52,671 nt of DNA from JBEEJZ01 sp046046915 (GCA_046046915.1 JBJOIT010000019.1:1-52671); one strand, 5' to 3'. Positions 30,468 through 39,051 are shown, counted from the first letter of the stretch. Numbers and translations are program-made. Notes: generated from the sequence alone by a model not told the origin.

Positions 30468-31286
30468 TTATTCGCTCATGGCCTCTGCGGGGTGCGGTGG
30501 GCCGCCGTCATAGGCGCCCCACACCGACTGGTCGAAGTGGATCACTGAGCCGGTCATCATGCCGCTGTCATCCGAGGCCATGAAGGCGACGGCCTTGGCC
30601 ACTTCTTCGGGCGCCAGCAGGCGACCGAAGGGCTGTGCAGCGGCAGCGTTCTTGAGCCAGTCAGGGTCGGCCTGGTGGTACTCGCGTTGTACGCGGTCTT
30701 CACCATCCGACGCCATCCAGCCAATGTCGAGTTGGTTAACGCGGATGCGGTTGCGCATAAGGCCATAGCCGGAGTTGCGGGTCAGCGTAGCCAAGGCGCC
30801 CTTGGACGCTGAGTACGGTGCCAGGAAGGGCTGTCCTGCATGTTCGGAGGTCGATCCGATGTTCACCATGGATCCTGCGATGCCGTCGCGGATCATGCGC
30901 TTGGCAGCCTCTTGCATCAGGAAGAAAGGCGCACGCACATTGACGGCAAACATGCGGTCAAACAGGTCTTGCGAGCTGTTGAGCAAATTGCCGCGATCGG
31001 TCAAACCTGCAGCGTTGACCAGCACATCAATACGGCCAAAGGCCTTGTCCGCCTGCTCGACCACGTTGCGGCAGTCGTCAACGCTGTTGAGGTCGGCCGC
31101 CACAAAAACAGTCCTGACGCCTGTTTCTTTCTGGATGCGCTCTGCCACGGCATTGCCCTTGGCTGCAGAGCGTCCGCAAATGGCTAAGCCCGCTGCGCCT
31201 GCCTGAGCAAATTGCAGCGCAATCGCCGCACCTAAGCCCTGGGTTCCGCCGGTGATGACGGCAATCTTTCCATCAAGTCTGTTCAC
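30468..31286 (-). CDS. SDR-family oxidoreductase
   Basis: A classical short-chain dehydrogenase (272 aa). The cofactor motif is TGGTQGLGAA near residue 13, NAAG follows (about 91), and the catalytic set is Ser in NIGSTSEHAG with YSASK. The C-terminal part FGRLLAPEEVAKAVAFMASDDSGMMTGSVIHFDQ is usual. The preference for NAD or NADP is not obvious. Placed between iolD and the isomerase, it may oxidise or reduce a cyclitol or a ring-opened intermediate. This is an extra step not found in the classical Bacillus iol operon. Confidence 0.88.
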   Translation of the reverse strand: MNRLDGKIAVITGGTQGLGAAIALQFAQAGAAGLAICGRSAAKGNAVAERIQKETGVRTVFVAADLNSVDDCRNVVEQADKAFGRIDVLVNAAGLTDRGNLLNSSQDLFDRMFAVNVRAPFFLMQEAAKRMIRDGIAGSMVNIGSTSEHAGQPFLAPYSASKGALATLTRNSGYGLMRNRIRVNQLDIGWMASDGEDRVQREYHQADPDWLKNAAAAQPFGRLLAPEEVAKAVAFMASDDSGMMTGSVIHFDQSVWGAYDGGPPHPAEAMSE

Positions 31287-31309
31287 AGTGATTTCCTTAT
31301 TTCAATGAC

Positions 31310-33160
31310 TTAGATACCAACACGCTGTTTGCTGCGAATCTGTTCCTGGTGCGCTCGCGCCTCCTGCACCGACGCACGGGAGCTGACCTCTGGCACCCCC
31401 ACATCCCAGTCCGCATCACCTGGCACCCATGCAAAGGCGTCGGTCACGATGGTGATAAGTGTCGTGCGGTCGTTGCTTTGGGCCCACGCCATGGCATCTG
31501 CCAGTTCTTCAAGCGTTGTGCAGCTTCGCGCCAGCGCACCCATGGATTCGGCATGCTTTACAAAGTCCACCGGGAAGGGCTTTTTGACGCGGCAGTCCTT
31601 GAGCAGGTTGTTGAAACCTGGCACGCCCTTGAATTGCTGCAGGCGGTTGATCACGGCGTAGCCGCCGTTGTCGCATACGACCACAATCATTTTGTGGCCC
31701 GACAGTACGGTGGAGTAGATGTCCGAGTTCATCATCATGTAGGTGCCATCGCCCAGCATCACGATGGGTGTGCCCTTGCCGTCCTTGGCCATGGCGTGGC
31801 CCCAGCCGGCGGCAATCTCGTAGCCCATGCAGGAGAAGCCGAATTCGCAGTCAAAGGTGTGGGGATCCTTCACACGCCAACCCTTGGTCACCTCGCCAGG
31901 CATCCCACCTGCTGCAGCAATCAAGGTGTCGTTGTCGCTTGCGCCTTTGTTGATCACGTCAACCACCTGTGCATAGGTGGGGATCAGTGCGTTGGTGGGC
32001 TTCTTATGGCTATCCAGCAAGGTTTCCCATTCGCCGAAGAGGGTTCGCGAGGTCGCAAACCACTCGGGTGAAGCTTCCCAATCACCCAACTGTGCACGCA
32101 ACTCCTCGACCGTCTCGCGGGCATCGCCCACCACCGACAGGGCGCGGTGTTTGGTCGCGTCCCAACGCGCTGCGTTGACCGAGATGAACTTCGTATCCCG
32201 GTTAAAAAGTGTCCAAGAGCCGGTAGTGAAATCTTGCAAGCGTGTGCCAATAGCCAGAATCACATCGGCTTGAGAAGCCAAGGCATTAGCTGAGGTAGAT
32301 CCCACGATGCCGATGGGGCCCGCGTGGGCTGGGTGGTAATGGGTGAGTCCGCCCTTGCCCGCAATGGTTTCCACCACCGGGATCTTGTGGCGCAGTGCAA
32401 GCGAGGCAACTTGCTCCTCAGCCAGGGAGTAGCGGACACCGCCACCAGAAATGATGAGGGGTTTTTTTGCGCTTTTGAGTAATTCAATTCCCTGGGCCAG
32501 CTTGTCTTTGTCCGCCCGTGGACGGGGCACCACCCAGGTCGTTGGCTCAAAGAACTCAACCGGGTAATCAAAGGCTATTTCTTGTGTGTCTTGGCACAGT
32601 CCAATGAATGCCGGACCGCAGTCAGCCGGGTCCAGCATCGTGGCGATGGCCTGTGGCAAGGATGTGATGATTTGCTCCGGTAGCGTGATGCGATCCCAAT
32701 AACGCACGACCGGTTTAAAGCTGTCGTTCACGGTGATGGTGGGATTGTTGAAGTGCTCAACTTGTTGCAGTACCGGGTCAGGCAGGCGGTTGGCAAAAGT
32801 ATCACCGGCAAGCAACAGCACAGGCAGGCGGTTGGCATGGGCAGTGCCCGCAGCGGTCACCATATTGGCGGCGCCTGGGCCAATGGAGGTTGCAGCAATC
32901 ATCAACTGACGACGCTTCTTTGCCTTTGCAAAGGCCACTGCAGACAACGCCATGGACTGTTCGTTCTGTCCGCGCCAGGTGGGGAGGGTGTCTTGTACGG
33001 CCTCAAGTGCCTCCGACAGACAAGTCACGTTGCCGTGGCCAAAGATGGCAAAAACGCCCGCAAACAGCGGCACTTTTTTGCCATCGATCTCTGTGAACTG
33101 GTTGCACAGGTATTTGACGAGTGCTTGGGCCATGGTGAGGCGAACGGTCTTCTCGAGCAT
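31310..33160 (-). CDS. iolD: 3D-trihydroxycyclohexane-1,2-dione hydrolase IolD
   Basis: Thiamine-diphosphate enzyme (616 aa) that opens the inositol-derived ring to 5-deoxyglucuronate. The N-terminal domain has the catalytic Glu67 in RGQNEQSMA and FGHGNVTCL. The cofactor-binding C-terminal domain has GDGTYMMMNSDIYS and NGGYAVINRLQ. The long N-terminal segment and overall length match IolD rather than acetolactate synthase. I chose ATG 33160 (MLEKTVRL) because GGAG lies 6 bases upstream; the ATG at 33172 overlaps that site. It is the first gene of the minus arm and is divergent from iolG, with 75 bases between them. Confidence 0.93.
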   Translation of the reverse strand: MLEKTVRLTMAQALVKYLCNQFTEIDGKKVPLFAGVFAIFGHGNVTCLSEALEAVQDTLPTWRGQNEQSMALSAVAFAKAKKRRQLMIAATSIGPGAANMVTAAGTAHANRLPVLLLAGDTFANRLPDPVLQQVEHFNNPTITVNDSFKPVVRYWDRITLPEQIITSLPQAIATMLDPADCGPAFIGLCQDTQEIAFDYPVEFFEPTTWVVPRPRADKDKLAQGIELLKSAKKPLIISGGGVRYSLAEEQVASLALRHKIPVVETIAGKGGLTHYHPAHAGPIGIVGSTSANALASQADVILAIGTRLQDFTTGSWTLFNRDTKFISVNAARWDATKHRALSVVGDARETVEELRAQLGDWEASPEWFATSRTLFGEWETLLDSHKKPTNALIPTYAQVVDVINKGASDNDTLIAAAGGMPGEVTKGWRVKDPHTFDCEFGFSCMGYEIAAGWGHAMAKDGKGTPIVMLGDGTYMMMNSDIYSTVLSGHKMIVVVCDNGGYAVINRLQQFKGVPGFNNLLKDCRVKKPFPVDFVKHAESMGALARSCTTLEELADAMAWAQSNDRTTLITIVTDAFAWVPGDADWDVGVPEVSSRASVQEARAHQEQIRSKQRVGI

Positions 33161-33187
33161 AAGGATCTCCATAATTTGAATCAGATA

Positions 33188-33222
33188 TTGACAAGTGCAA
33201 AGAACAGCAATTATTATTGCAC
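33188..33222 (+). promoter_or_regulatory. iolG promoter with embedded operator GCAAT-N4-ATTGC
   Basis: Consensus -35 TTGACA (33188-33193), 18-base spacer, -10 TATTAT (33212-33217). The palindrome GCAATtattATTGC (33207-33220) covers the -10 box, so a bound repressor would block polymerase. A wider inverted pair GTGCAA (33195-33200)/TTGCAC (33217-33222) overlaps it. The predicted transcript start is close to the AAGGAGGT ribosome-binding site (33223-33230), which would give a very short leader; a further promoter cannot be excluded. The site also lies in front of divergent iolD. Confidence 0.65.
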
Positions 33223-33235
33223 AAGGAGGTACTTT

Positions 33236-34273
33236 ATGGTCAACATTGCAGTTTTAGGTTGTGGCCGCATCGGTGTGATGCACGCTCGCAACATTGCCCA
33301 ACACCCGCGCGCTCGCCTCGCAACGGTATTCGATATTTATCAACCCTCGGCTGACAAGGTGGCAGCGGAGTTGGGTGTGAAAACATCCGGTTCTGTTGCC
33401 GAAGTTCTTGCTGATCCCGGTGTCGATGCAATTCTTATTGCAACATCTACCGACACCCATGCGGACATTCTTGAACAGGCGGTAGCCGCTGGCAAACCCA
33501 TCCTGTGTGAGAAGCCCATTGATTTGAGCCTCGCCCGAGTGAATGCCTGTTACGAGAAGATCCGCAACTCAAATGTGCCCATCATGTTGGGCTTTGTACG
33601 ACGTTTTGACCCCGGCCATCGGGCAACGCGTGATGCAGTGCGCAGAGGCGACATTGGTGAATTGCACCAAGTGATGATTACCTCGCGCGATCCTGGGATG
33701 GCGCCAGCCGCTTATCTACGCGTGTCTGGCGGCATCTTCCGCGACATGACCATCCACGACTTTGACATGGCTCGCTTCATGTTGGGTGAAGAGCCCGTGG
33801 AGGTTTTTGCAACGGGCAGTCGCTTGGTTAACCCCACACTTATGGATGAGTTGCAGGACTACGACACCGTATGCGTGACCTTGCGCACGGCCAGCGGCAA
33901 GCAGTGCGTGATCACCAACTCTCGCCAGGCCGTGTACGGCTATGACCAGCGCGTGGAAGCTCTGGGCACGCTGGGCCTGGCCAGTTCGCAGAACCGCAAA
34001 AACCACGAAGCCACCTTGCACACCAAGACTTTCACTGAGCGTTCTGAGCCATATCAGAACTTCTTCATTGAGCGCTATGAGCAAGCTTTTGCAGACGAGA
34101 TCAGCGAGTTTGTCGACGCCATTGAAAACAAGCGTGATCCAGAAGTCGGCTTTGCCGATGGTCGCTTGGCACTCATGCTGGCTGAGGCAGCGTTGAAGTC
34201 CGTACAAATGGGCCGAGTGGTCCAAATAAACGAGGTGAGCGAATCATGTATTCCAAATTTGGCCTTTATCTGA
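33236..34273 (+). CDS. iolG: Inositol 2-dehydrogenase IolG
   Basis: NAD-dependent Gfo/Idh enzyme (345 aa) that oxidises myo-inositol to 2-keto-myo-inositol. The start MVNIAVLGCGRIGVMHARNI holds the nucleotide fold, ILCEKPIDLSL the catalytic Lys, and SGGIFRDMTIHDFDMARFML the Asp/His pair; this last phrase is highly typical of IolG. A perfect AAGGAGGT lies 5 bases before the ATG. The frame stays open far upstream, antisense to iolD, and that part is rejected. The 3' end overlaps the aldehyde dehydrogenase start by 28 bases. Confidence 0.93.
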   Translation: MVNIAVLGCGRIGVMHARNIAQHPRARLATVFDIYQPSADKVAAELGVKTSGSVAEVLADPGVDAILIATSTDTHADILEQAVAAGKPILCEKPIDLSLARVNACYEKIRNSNVPIMLGFVRRFDPGHRATRDAVRRGDIGELHQVMITSRDPGMAPAAYLRVSGGIFRDMTIHDFDMARFMLGEEPVEVFATGSRLVNPTLMDELQDYDTVCVTLRTASGKQCVITNSRQAVYGYDQRVEALGTLGLASSQNRKNHEATLHTKTFTERSEPYQNFFIERYEQAFADEISEFVDAIENKRDPEVGFADGRLALMLAEAALKSVQMGRVVQINEVSESCIPNLAFI

Positions 34274-35682
34274 ACGGTGAGTGGCGAGAAGCCTCCGACA
34301 AACAGGGGGCGCCGGTGTTCAGTCCGGTGACACAAGAGTCCCTGGGCAACGTGCCCTACGCAACCCAGGCTGACACGCTTGAAGCGATTGCTTGTGCGGA
34401 AAAGGGGTTTGAAGTCTGGAAGAAAAAGTCTTCCTTTGAACGTGCAGATTCACTTCACCAGGTGGCTGACATCATGACTCGTCGCCGCCAAGAAGCAGCC
34501 ATCATGATTTCCACTGAAACCGGTAAGCCTCTGGTGCAGTCAGAACGCGAATGGAATCTCTCCATAGACCAATTCCGCTGGATGGCCGAGGAAGCCCGTC
34601 GAATTTACGGTCGTGTGGTGGAAAGCCGGGTTCCCAGTGGCCGCTTTGAAATCAGTCACGAGCCTGTGGGTGTGGCTGCTGCATTTACCGCATGGAATTT
34701 CCCTGCTGCACTTATCGCTCGCAAAGTAGCTCCTGCGCTTGCCGCTGGTTGCGCCATCATCATTCGTCCTTCCAGTCAAACGCCTGGCGTTGCCATGGTC
34801 ATGGTCGACTGTCTGAGGGAAGCCAAGATCCCGGCAGGGGTGGTGGGCCTGGTGGTTGGGCCTACCTCTACCACTTATGCCCCCATCATGGCAGCCCCCT
34901 CAGTGCGCAAGGTGTCCCTCACCGGCTCCACCCGAGTGGGCCAGCAAATGCTGCGCGATGCGGCGGATACCGTGAAGAAGACATCCATGGAGTTGGGTGG
35001 CAACGCGCCCCTGATCGTCTATGACGATGCCGACCTAGAGCTTGCTCTAAGCATGTCCGTACCAACCAAATTTGCTAATGCCGGTCAGGTGTGCGTGACG
35101 GCAGACCGCTTTTTTATCCATGAAAGCCTGCATGATGCGTTCGTGAACGGCTTTGTGGCGCGCGCCCGTGCAATGAAGCTGGGGGATGGCCTGGACGCTG
35201 CTACGCAGATGGGGCCGCTAATCAATGCTGCGCGTCTCGATGAAATGGAATCCATTGTGGAAAGCGCGATCAGTGCTGGTGCCAAAGTGGTCACCGGTGG
35301 CCGTCGCTCACCCGCGCACGCCAAGGGCTTCTTCTTTGAGCCCACGGTGCTGACCGGCGTGACCGACACCATGAAGGTGTTTGAGCAAGAGAACTTCGGG
35401 CCGATTGCTGCCATCACCACCTTTAAGGACGATGAGGAAGTGATACAGCGCGCCAATGCCTCGGAAATGGGATTGTCGGCCTATGCGTTCACTACCAGTG
35501 CCAAGCGCATCCGCGCCACCGTGGCGGGCTTGAAGGCGGGCATGGTGGGCATCAACAGCTTTGCCATGGCTGCATCGGAAGCACCGTTTGGCGGCACCAA
35601 GTATTCCGGCATGGGACGCGAAGGTGGCATTGAAGGCATTGCCGATTACCTTGACACCAAGTTGGCCCAAATCGTTTTGTAA
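34246..35682 (+). CDS. NAD(P)-dependent aldehyde dehydrogenase, succinate-semialdehyde type
   Basis: A 478-aa aldehyde dehydrogenase. Motifs are the cofactor region AAFTAWNFPAALIARKVAPAL, SLTGSTRVGQ, the general-base Glu in MELGGNAPLI, and the catalytic Cys in NAGQVCVTADRFF. The C-terminal FGGTKYSGMGREGG is typical of the GabD group. It lies where CoA-dependent IolA would be expected, but its sequence looks like the CoA-independent SSADH type. Likely role is oxidation of an aldehyde product of ring opening or aldol cleavage. It is translationally linked to iolG by overlap, with GAGG upstream of its ATG. Confidence 0.9.
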   Translation: MYSKFGLYLNGEWREASDKQGAPVFSPVTQESLGNVPYATQADTLEAIACAEKGFEVWKKKSSFERADSLHQVADIMTRRRQEAAIMISTETGKPLVQSEREWNLSIDQFRWMAEEARRIYGRVVESRVPSGRFEISHEPVGVAAAFTAWNFPAALIARKVAPALAAGCAIIIRPSSQTPGVAMVMVDCLREAKIPAGVVGLVVGPTSTTYAPIMAAPSVRKVSLTGSTRVGQQMLRDAADTVKKTSMELGGNAPLIVYDDADLELALSMSVPTKFANAGQVCVTADRFFIHESLHDAFVNGFVARARAMKLGDGLDAATQMGPLINAARLDEMESIVESAISAGAKVVTGGRRSPAHAKGFFFEPTVLTGVTDTMKVFEQENFGPIAAITTFKDDEEVIQRANASEMGLSAYAFTTSAKRIRATVAGLKAGMVGINSFAMAASEAPFGGTKYSGMGREGGIEGIADYLDTKLAQIVL

Positions 35683-35691
35683 GAGACCCAC

Positions 35692-36507
35692 ATGATCAAG
35701 AACAAACTCAAGGAAATTTGGGGACAAGGCAAGCCAAGCATCAACGGCTGGCTGTCTGTGGGTAACCCGTTCATCGCTGAAATCATGGCTGCGCAGGGCT
35801 ATGACAGCATCTGCATCGACATCCAGCACGGTGCGCTGGATTACAGCGATGTGTTGCCCATGTTCCAGGCCATGCGCGCTTCCGGCCTAACGCTGCTGGC
35901 CCGCGTGCCGTGGCTGGAACCCGGCATCATCATGAAGGCGCTGGACGCCGGTGCTTATGGCGTGGTGTGCCCCATGATCAACAGCGCCGAGCAGGCGGCC
36001 GAATTCGTGAGCTACATGCGCTACCCGCCCCTGGGCCAACGCTCGTTTGGCCCCACCCGCGCCAACTTCTCGGCCGGTGCCAACTACGCTCAGGAAGCCA
36101 ATGGCGAGATGCTGGCGTTCGCCATGGTGGAGACCGCAGAAGCCATGCAGAACCTGGAGGCCATTGCCGCCACACCGGGACTGGATGGCATTTACGTGGG
36201 CCCTGCGGACCTGACATTTAGCCTGATGCAGGGCCGTCTGGCGCCAGCTTTCGACCGCGAAGAGCCCGAGATGATCGCAGCCCTGAAAAAAATCGTGGAA
36301 GCCTGCAAGAAGAACAACATCCGCGCAGCCCTACATTGCGGTACGCCCGAATACGCAGTTCGCGCCATTGCCTGGGGCTTTGACATGACCACTGTGTCGG
36401 GTGACTCGCGTTTGTTGGCTGCTGCGGCACAAGACAGCGTGACCAAGTTCCGCAAGCTGGTGGGCGCAGCGTCTGCGCAAGCTGCCGATGCGAAGGGAGC
36501 CTACTGA
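35692..36507 (+). CDS. HpaI/HpcH-family class II aldolase
   Basis: A 271-aa metal-dependent aldolase that usually cleaves 2-keto-3-deoxy acids to pyruvate and an aldehyde. Family landmarks are CIDIQHGALDYSD, RVPWLEPGIIMKALDAGAYGVVCPMI, RYPPLGQRSFGPTRA, the metal Glu in AMVETAEAMQNLE, and the metal Asp in YVGPADLTFSL. Conserved Arg residues for pyruvate binding appear present. It could replace the phosphorylated-intermediate aldolase IolJ in this cluster. The start is 9 bases after the dehydrogenase stop, and its stop overlaps the next gene (TGATG). Confidence 0.9.
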   Translation: MIKNKLKEIWGQGKPSINGWLSVGNPFIAEIMAAQGYDSICIDIQHGALDYSDVLPMFQAMRASGLTLLARVPWLEPGIIMKALDAGAYGVVCPMINSAEQAAEFVSYMRYPPLGQRSFGPTRANFSAGANYAQEANGEMLAFAMVETAEAMQNLEAIAATPGLDGIYVGPADLTFSLMQGRLAPAFDREEPEMIAALKKIVEACKKNNIRAALHCGTPEYAVRAIAWGFDMTTVSGDSRLLAAAAQDSVTKFRKLVGAASAQAADAKGAY

Positions 36508-37475
36508 TGCCCCATATTCTGGTTGCGGGGAAGATCCACCCCAGCGGCATGGCGCTTCTCCGGAACGCGCCTGGCATTACGTATGACTATGTGGAGGAGG
36601 TGAGTGAGGCCAGCTATGCACCACTGATCGCCAAGGCCGAAGGCTTGGTTATACGCACCCAGCCCTGTAGTGGTGCCACGATAGCCATGGCCCCGAATCT
36701 GAAGATTGTTTCGCGCCACGGCGTGGGTTACGACGCGGTGCACTTGCCTACCTGCAATGATCGTGGCATCGCGCTGGCCATCTGCGGCGATGCCAACTCC
36801 ATCTCCGTGGCCGAACACAGCATGATGCTGATCCTTGCGACGACCAAGCAGACCGTCAAGGCCGATACATCAGTGCGCGATGGTGAATGGGGTTGGCGCA
36901 ACTTGCTGGCCGCGCGAGAGGTGAGCGGCAAGAACCTCTTGATCATCGGCTATGGCCGGATCGGTCGGCACCTGGCACGTATGGCTGCTGGCTTTGGTAT
37001 GAACATCCGAGCTTTGGACCCGTATCTTGAAAAAGCCGGCTGGCCTGCTGGCGATGTGACGCCGGTGAGCACCTTGGAAGAGGGCCTGCGCTGGGCTGAT
37101 GCAGTATCGGTCAACGTGCCTCATAGCGGCAAGGCTCTGATTAGTGCGACCGAGCTTGCCTGGATGAAGCCTACTGCCGTGCTTGTCAATACTGCTCGCG
37201 GTGGCGTCATTGACGAAGCCGCACTCGCAGATGCACTGAAAAGCGGTGTGATTGCTGGTGCTGGTGTAGATGTCTTTGAAACAGAGCCACCTTCAAATGC
37301 CAACGCACTGTTTGGGCTGAGCAACGCCATCCTGACGCCACATATCGCAGGCCTCACCGCTGAGTGCGGAGAGCGCATGGCCATCTCATCGGTGCAAAAC
37401 GTGTTGGACTTCTTTAATGGTTGTATTGACCACAACCTAGTCGTCAACAAAGACGCATTGAAGGCCACTGCATAG
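36507..37475 (+). CDS. D-2-hydroxyacid dehydrogenase (PGDH-like)
   Basis: A 322-aa NAD(P)-dependent D-isomer 2-hydroxyacid dehydrogenase. It has the cofactor fold LLIIGYGRIGRHLARMAAGFG (about residues 148-168), the catalytic Arg in VNTARGGVIDE, Glu in DVFETEPPS, and His in LTPHIAGLTAE. It lacks the regulatory ACT domain of biosynthetic PGDH, so a catabolic role is likelier, for example acting on hydroxypyruvate, glyoxylate or a related keto acid. It is the last gene of the iolG operon and is followed by a terminator. Confidence 0.88.
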   Translation: MPHILVAGKIHPSGMALLRNAPGITYDYVEEVSEASYAPLIAKAEGLVIRTQPCSGATIAMAPNLKIVSRHGVGYDAVHLPTCNDRGIALAICGDANSISVAEHSMMLILATTKQTVKADTSVRDGEWGWRNLLAAREVSGKNLLIIGYGRIGRHLARMAAGFGMNIRALDPYLEKAGWPAGDVTPVSTLEEGLRWADAVSVNVPHSGKALISATELAWMKPTAVLVNTARGGVIDEAALADALKSGVIAGAGVDVFETEPPSNANALFGLSNAILTPHIAGLTAECGERMAISSVQNVLDFFNGCIDHNLVVNKDALKATA

Positions 37476-37506
37476 CAGCCGTAAAGGATCTCTCTTCAAG
37501 CAGACG

Positions 37507-37534
37507 CGCCATCTTTCCAGGTGGCGTTTTTTTT
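37507..37534 (+). terminator. Intrinsic terminator of the iolG operon
   Basis: Arms CGCCATC (37507-37513) and GGTGGCG (37520-37526), with one G-T wobble and a 6-base loop, followed by eight T residues. It starts 32 bases after the hydroxyacid dehydrogenase stop and separates the iolG operon from xylF. Confidence 0.9.
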
Positions 37535-37647
37535 GCCCTCACGCCGACTGCGTTCTCGTTGCTGCTTGTATTTATGGCGGTGGTTGCTCGAGGTTGGGAG
37601 CGCATCTAACCGCTTTCAAGCGAGGAATTAAGGGTAAACCCGGATTG

Positions 37648-37663
37648 TGCAATGTAAATTGCA
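37648..37663. promoter_or_regulatory. Operator palindrome TGCAAT-GTAA-ATTGCA (site 1)
   Basis: A perfect 16-base palindrome apart from its 4-base centre. Its core GCAAT-N4-ATTGC is the same as the one over the iolG promoter at 33207-33220. It lies about 345 bases before the xylF start, 41 bases centre to centre from site 2 (about four helical turns). Confidence 0.68.
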
Positions 37664-37688
37664 ATATAAGATTCAATGCAATATTCGC

Positions 37689-37704
37689 TGCAAATTGTTT
37701 TGCA
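37689..37704. promoter_or_regulatory. Operator palindrome TGCAAA-TTGT-TTTGCA (site 2)
   Basis: The second 16-base palindrome of the same form, TGCAAW-N4-WTTGCA. A partial site with GCAAT at 37678-37682 lies between the two. The phased pair would suit cooperative binding by one dimeric regulator. Confidence 0.65.
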
Positions 37705-37792
37705 ATAAATGTTGAATGAGTTTAGGTAGTTGTATGTCCACGGTCAACCCTTCTTGAGGAAATCAAGTGTTCATCAAGGCAATTCTGACGGT

Positions 37793-37831
37793 TTGGAGGT
37801 GGCGTGACCAAGTCCGCATTGTGACCTCCAA
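37793..37831 (+). other. Inverted repeat in the xylF leader
   Basis: Perfect 8-base arms TTGGAGGT (37793-37800) and ACCTCCAA (37824-37831), 23 bases apart. If transcribed, this makes a hairpin in the long xylF leader. It has no T-run, so it is not a terminator. Confidence 0.45.
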
Positions 37832-37923
37832 GCATTGGCAGTCCTCTGATGCAGTGCTGGTTGTTGTGGTGTGGACGTAGTGAGAGATCTTGATTTGGGT
37901 TCGATGAATCCGAGCAAGTGGAA

Positions 37924-37945
37924 AACCCAGGGGGCGGCCTGGGTT
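37924..37945 (+). other. Perfect 8-bp hairpin in the xylF leader
   Basis: Arms AACCCAGG and CCTGGGTT with loop GGGCGG, 62 bases before the xylF ATG. A T-run follows only 45 bases later, so it is more likely an RNA structure affecting stability or translation than a terminator. Confidence 0.5.
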
Positions 37946-38007
37946 CATGAATGAGTTGTCGAAACCGTCCAAGTTCGACTTGCGCGCTTCTTTTTTTGGA
38001 GACTTGT

Positions 38008-39030
38008 ATGAAATTTAAACGCACAGTAATGGCAGCCGCAATGTTTGCTGCAGCCAGCACATCGGTGATGGCTCAGTTGGTCGGCGTGAGCTGGTCCAAC
38101 TTCCGTGAAGAACGTTGGACAACCGACGAAAAGGCAATCAAGGACGAGCTTGCCAAAAACGGCGCAACCTACGTTGCTGCGGACGCACAAGCATCCGCAG
38201 AAAAGCAATTGGCGGACATCGACGGTTTGATCAGCAAGGGCGCCAAAGTCCTGATGATCTTGGCACAAGACAAGGATGCTATCGCTCCTGCGCTGGCCAA
38301 GGCGAAGGCCAAGGGCATCCCTGTGATTGCCTACGACCGTCTGTTCGAGTCCCCCGAAGTGTTCTACATCTCCTTCAACAACAAGGAAGTGGGCCGTCTG
38401 CAGGCGCAAGCCATTTACGCCGCGATGCCTAAGGGAAATTACGCCATGATCAAGGGTGCCTCAACTGACCCGAATTCCAACCTCCTGCGCGCTGGCCAGC
38501 AAGAAGTTCTGGACGCCGCTATCAAGAAGGGTGACATCAAGATCGTGGGCGAAGAGTACACCGACGATTGGAAGCCAGAAGCAGCCCAAAAGAACATGGA
38601 GCAGATTCTGACCAAGGCAGGCGGCAAGGTGGACGCAGTAGTGTCTTCCAATGACGGCATGGCCGGTGGTGTAGTTGCTGCACTGTCTTCCAAGGGCATG
38701 AAGGGCGTTCCTGTTTCTGGCCAGGACGGTGACCACGCAGCGCTGAACCGCGTTGCACAGGGAAGCCAGACCGTGTCGGTTTGGAAAGACTCACGTGAAC
38801 TCGGAAAGGTTGGCGCGCAGGTTGCCGTCGCTCTGGCTAAGGGGGAAAAACCCAAGGGTGCAGCCGTGTTCAGCGATGGTGAAAAGAAAGTGGCTCTGCA
38901 GTCCATTCTGCTCAAGCCTCTGCCTATCACCAAGGCCAACCTCGACGTGGTCATCAAGGCCGGCTGGATCTCTAAAGATGCTGCTTGCAAGGGTGTTGAC
39001 AAGGCCACTGGCCCAGCTGCCTGCAAATAA
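38008..39030 (+). CDS. xylF: D-xylose ABC transporter, substrate-binding protein XylF
   Basis: Periplasmic binding protein (340 aa) with signal peptide MKFKRTVMAAAMFAAASTSVMA cleaved before QLVGVS. The xylose-type segments are GVSWSNFREERWTTDEKAI, IPVIAYDRLFES, and DAVVSSNDGMAGGVVAAL; the first closely matches XylF from other proteobacteria. GGAGA lies 5-6 bases before the ATG at 38008. An in-frame ATG at 37951 would add residues before the signal peptide and is rejected. It is followed by an attenuator-like terminator that should keep the permease and ATPase at lower levels. Confidence 0.93.
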   Translation: MKFKRTVMAAAMFAAASTSVMAQLVGVSWSNFREERWTTDEKAIKDELAKNGATYVAADAQASAEKQLADIDGLISKGAKVLMILAQDKDAIAPALAKAKAKGIPVIAYDRLFESPEVFYISFNNKEVGRLQAQAIYAAMPKGNYAMIKGASTDPNSNLLRAGQQEVLDAAIKKGDIKIVGEEYTDDWKPEAAQKNMEQILTKAGGKVDAVVSSNDGMAGGVVAALSSKGMKGVPVSGQDGDHAALNRVAQGSQTVSVWKDSRELGKVGAQVAVALAKGEKPKGAAVFSDGEKKVALQSILLKPLPITKANLDVVIKAGWISKDAACKGVDKATGPAACK

Positions 39031-39051
39031 ATAGGCAACTGAAGCAGTAGA

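Larger units (their letters stand above)
37476..38007. other. 532-base non-coding region with terminator, operators and structured leader
   Basis: The only gene-free stretch over 300 bases. In order it holds the intrinsic terminator of the iolG operon, an AT-rich block with two 16-base palindromes and additional TGCAAT half-sites (37648-37704), and then about 300 bases of leader with two inverted repeats before xylF. I could not assign one clear -35/-10 pair. No convincing coding frame is present. Confidence 0.7.

Noticed and set aside
31310..33160. Acetolactate synthase instead of IolD
   Set aside because: The thiamine-enzyme fold is shared, but the length, the N-terminal segment and the adjacency to iolG fit IolD.
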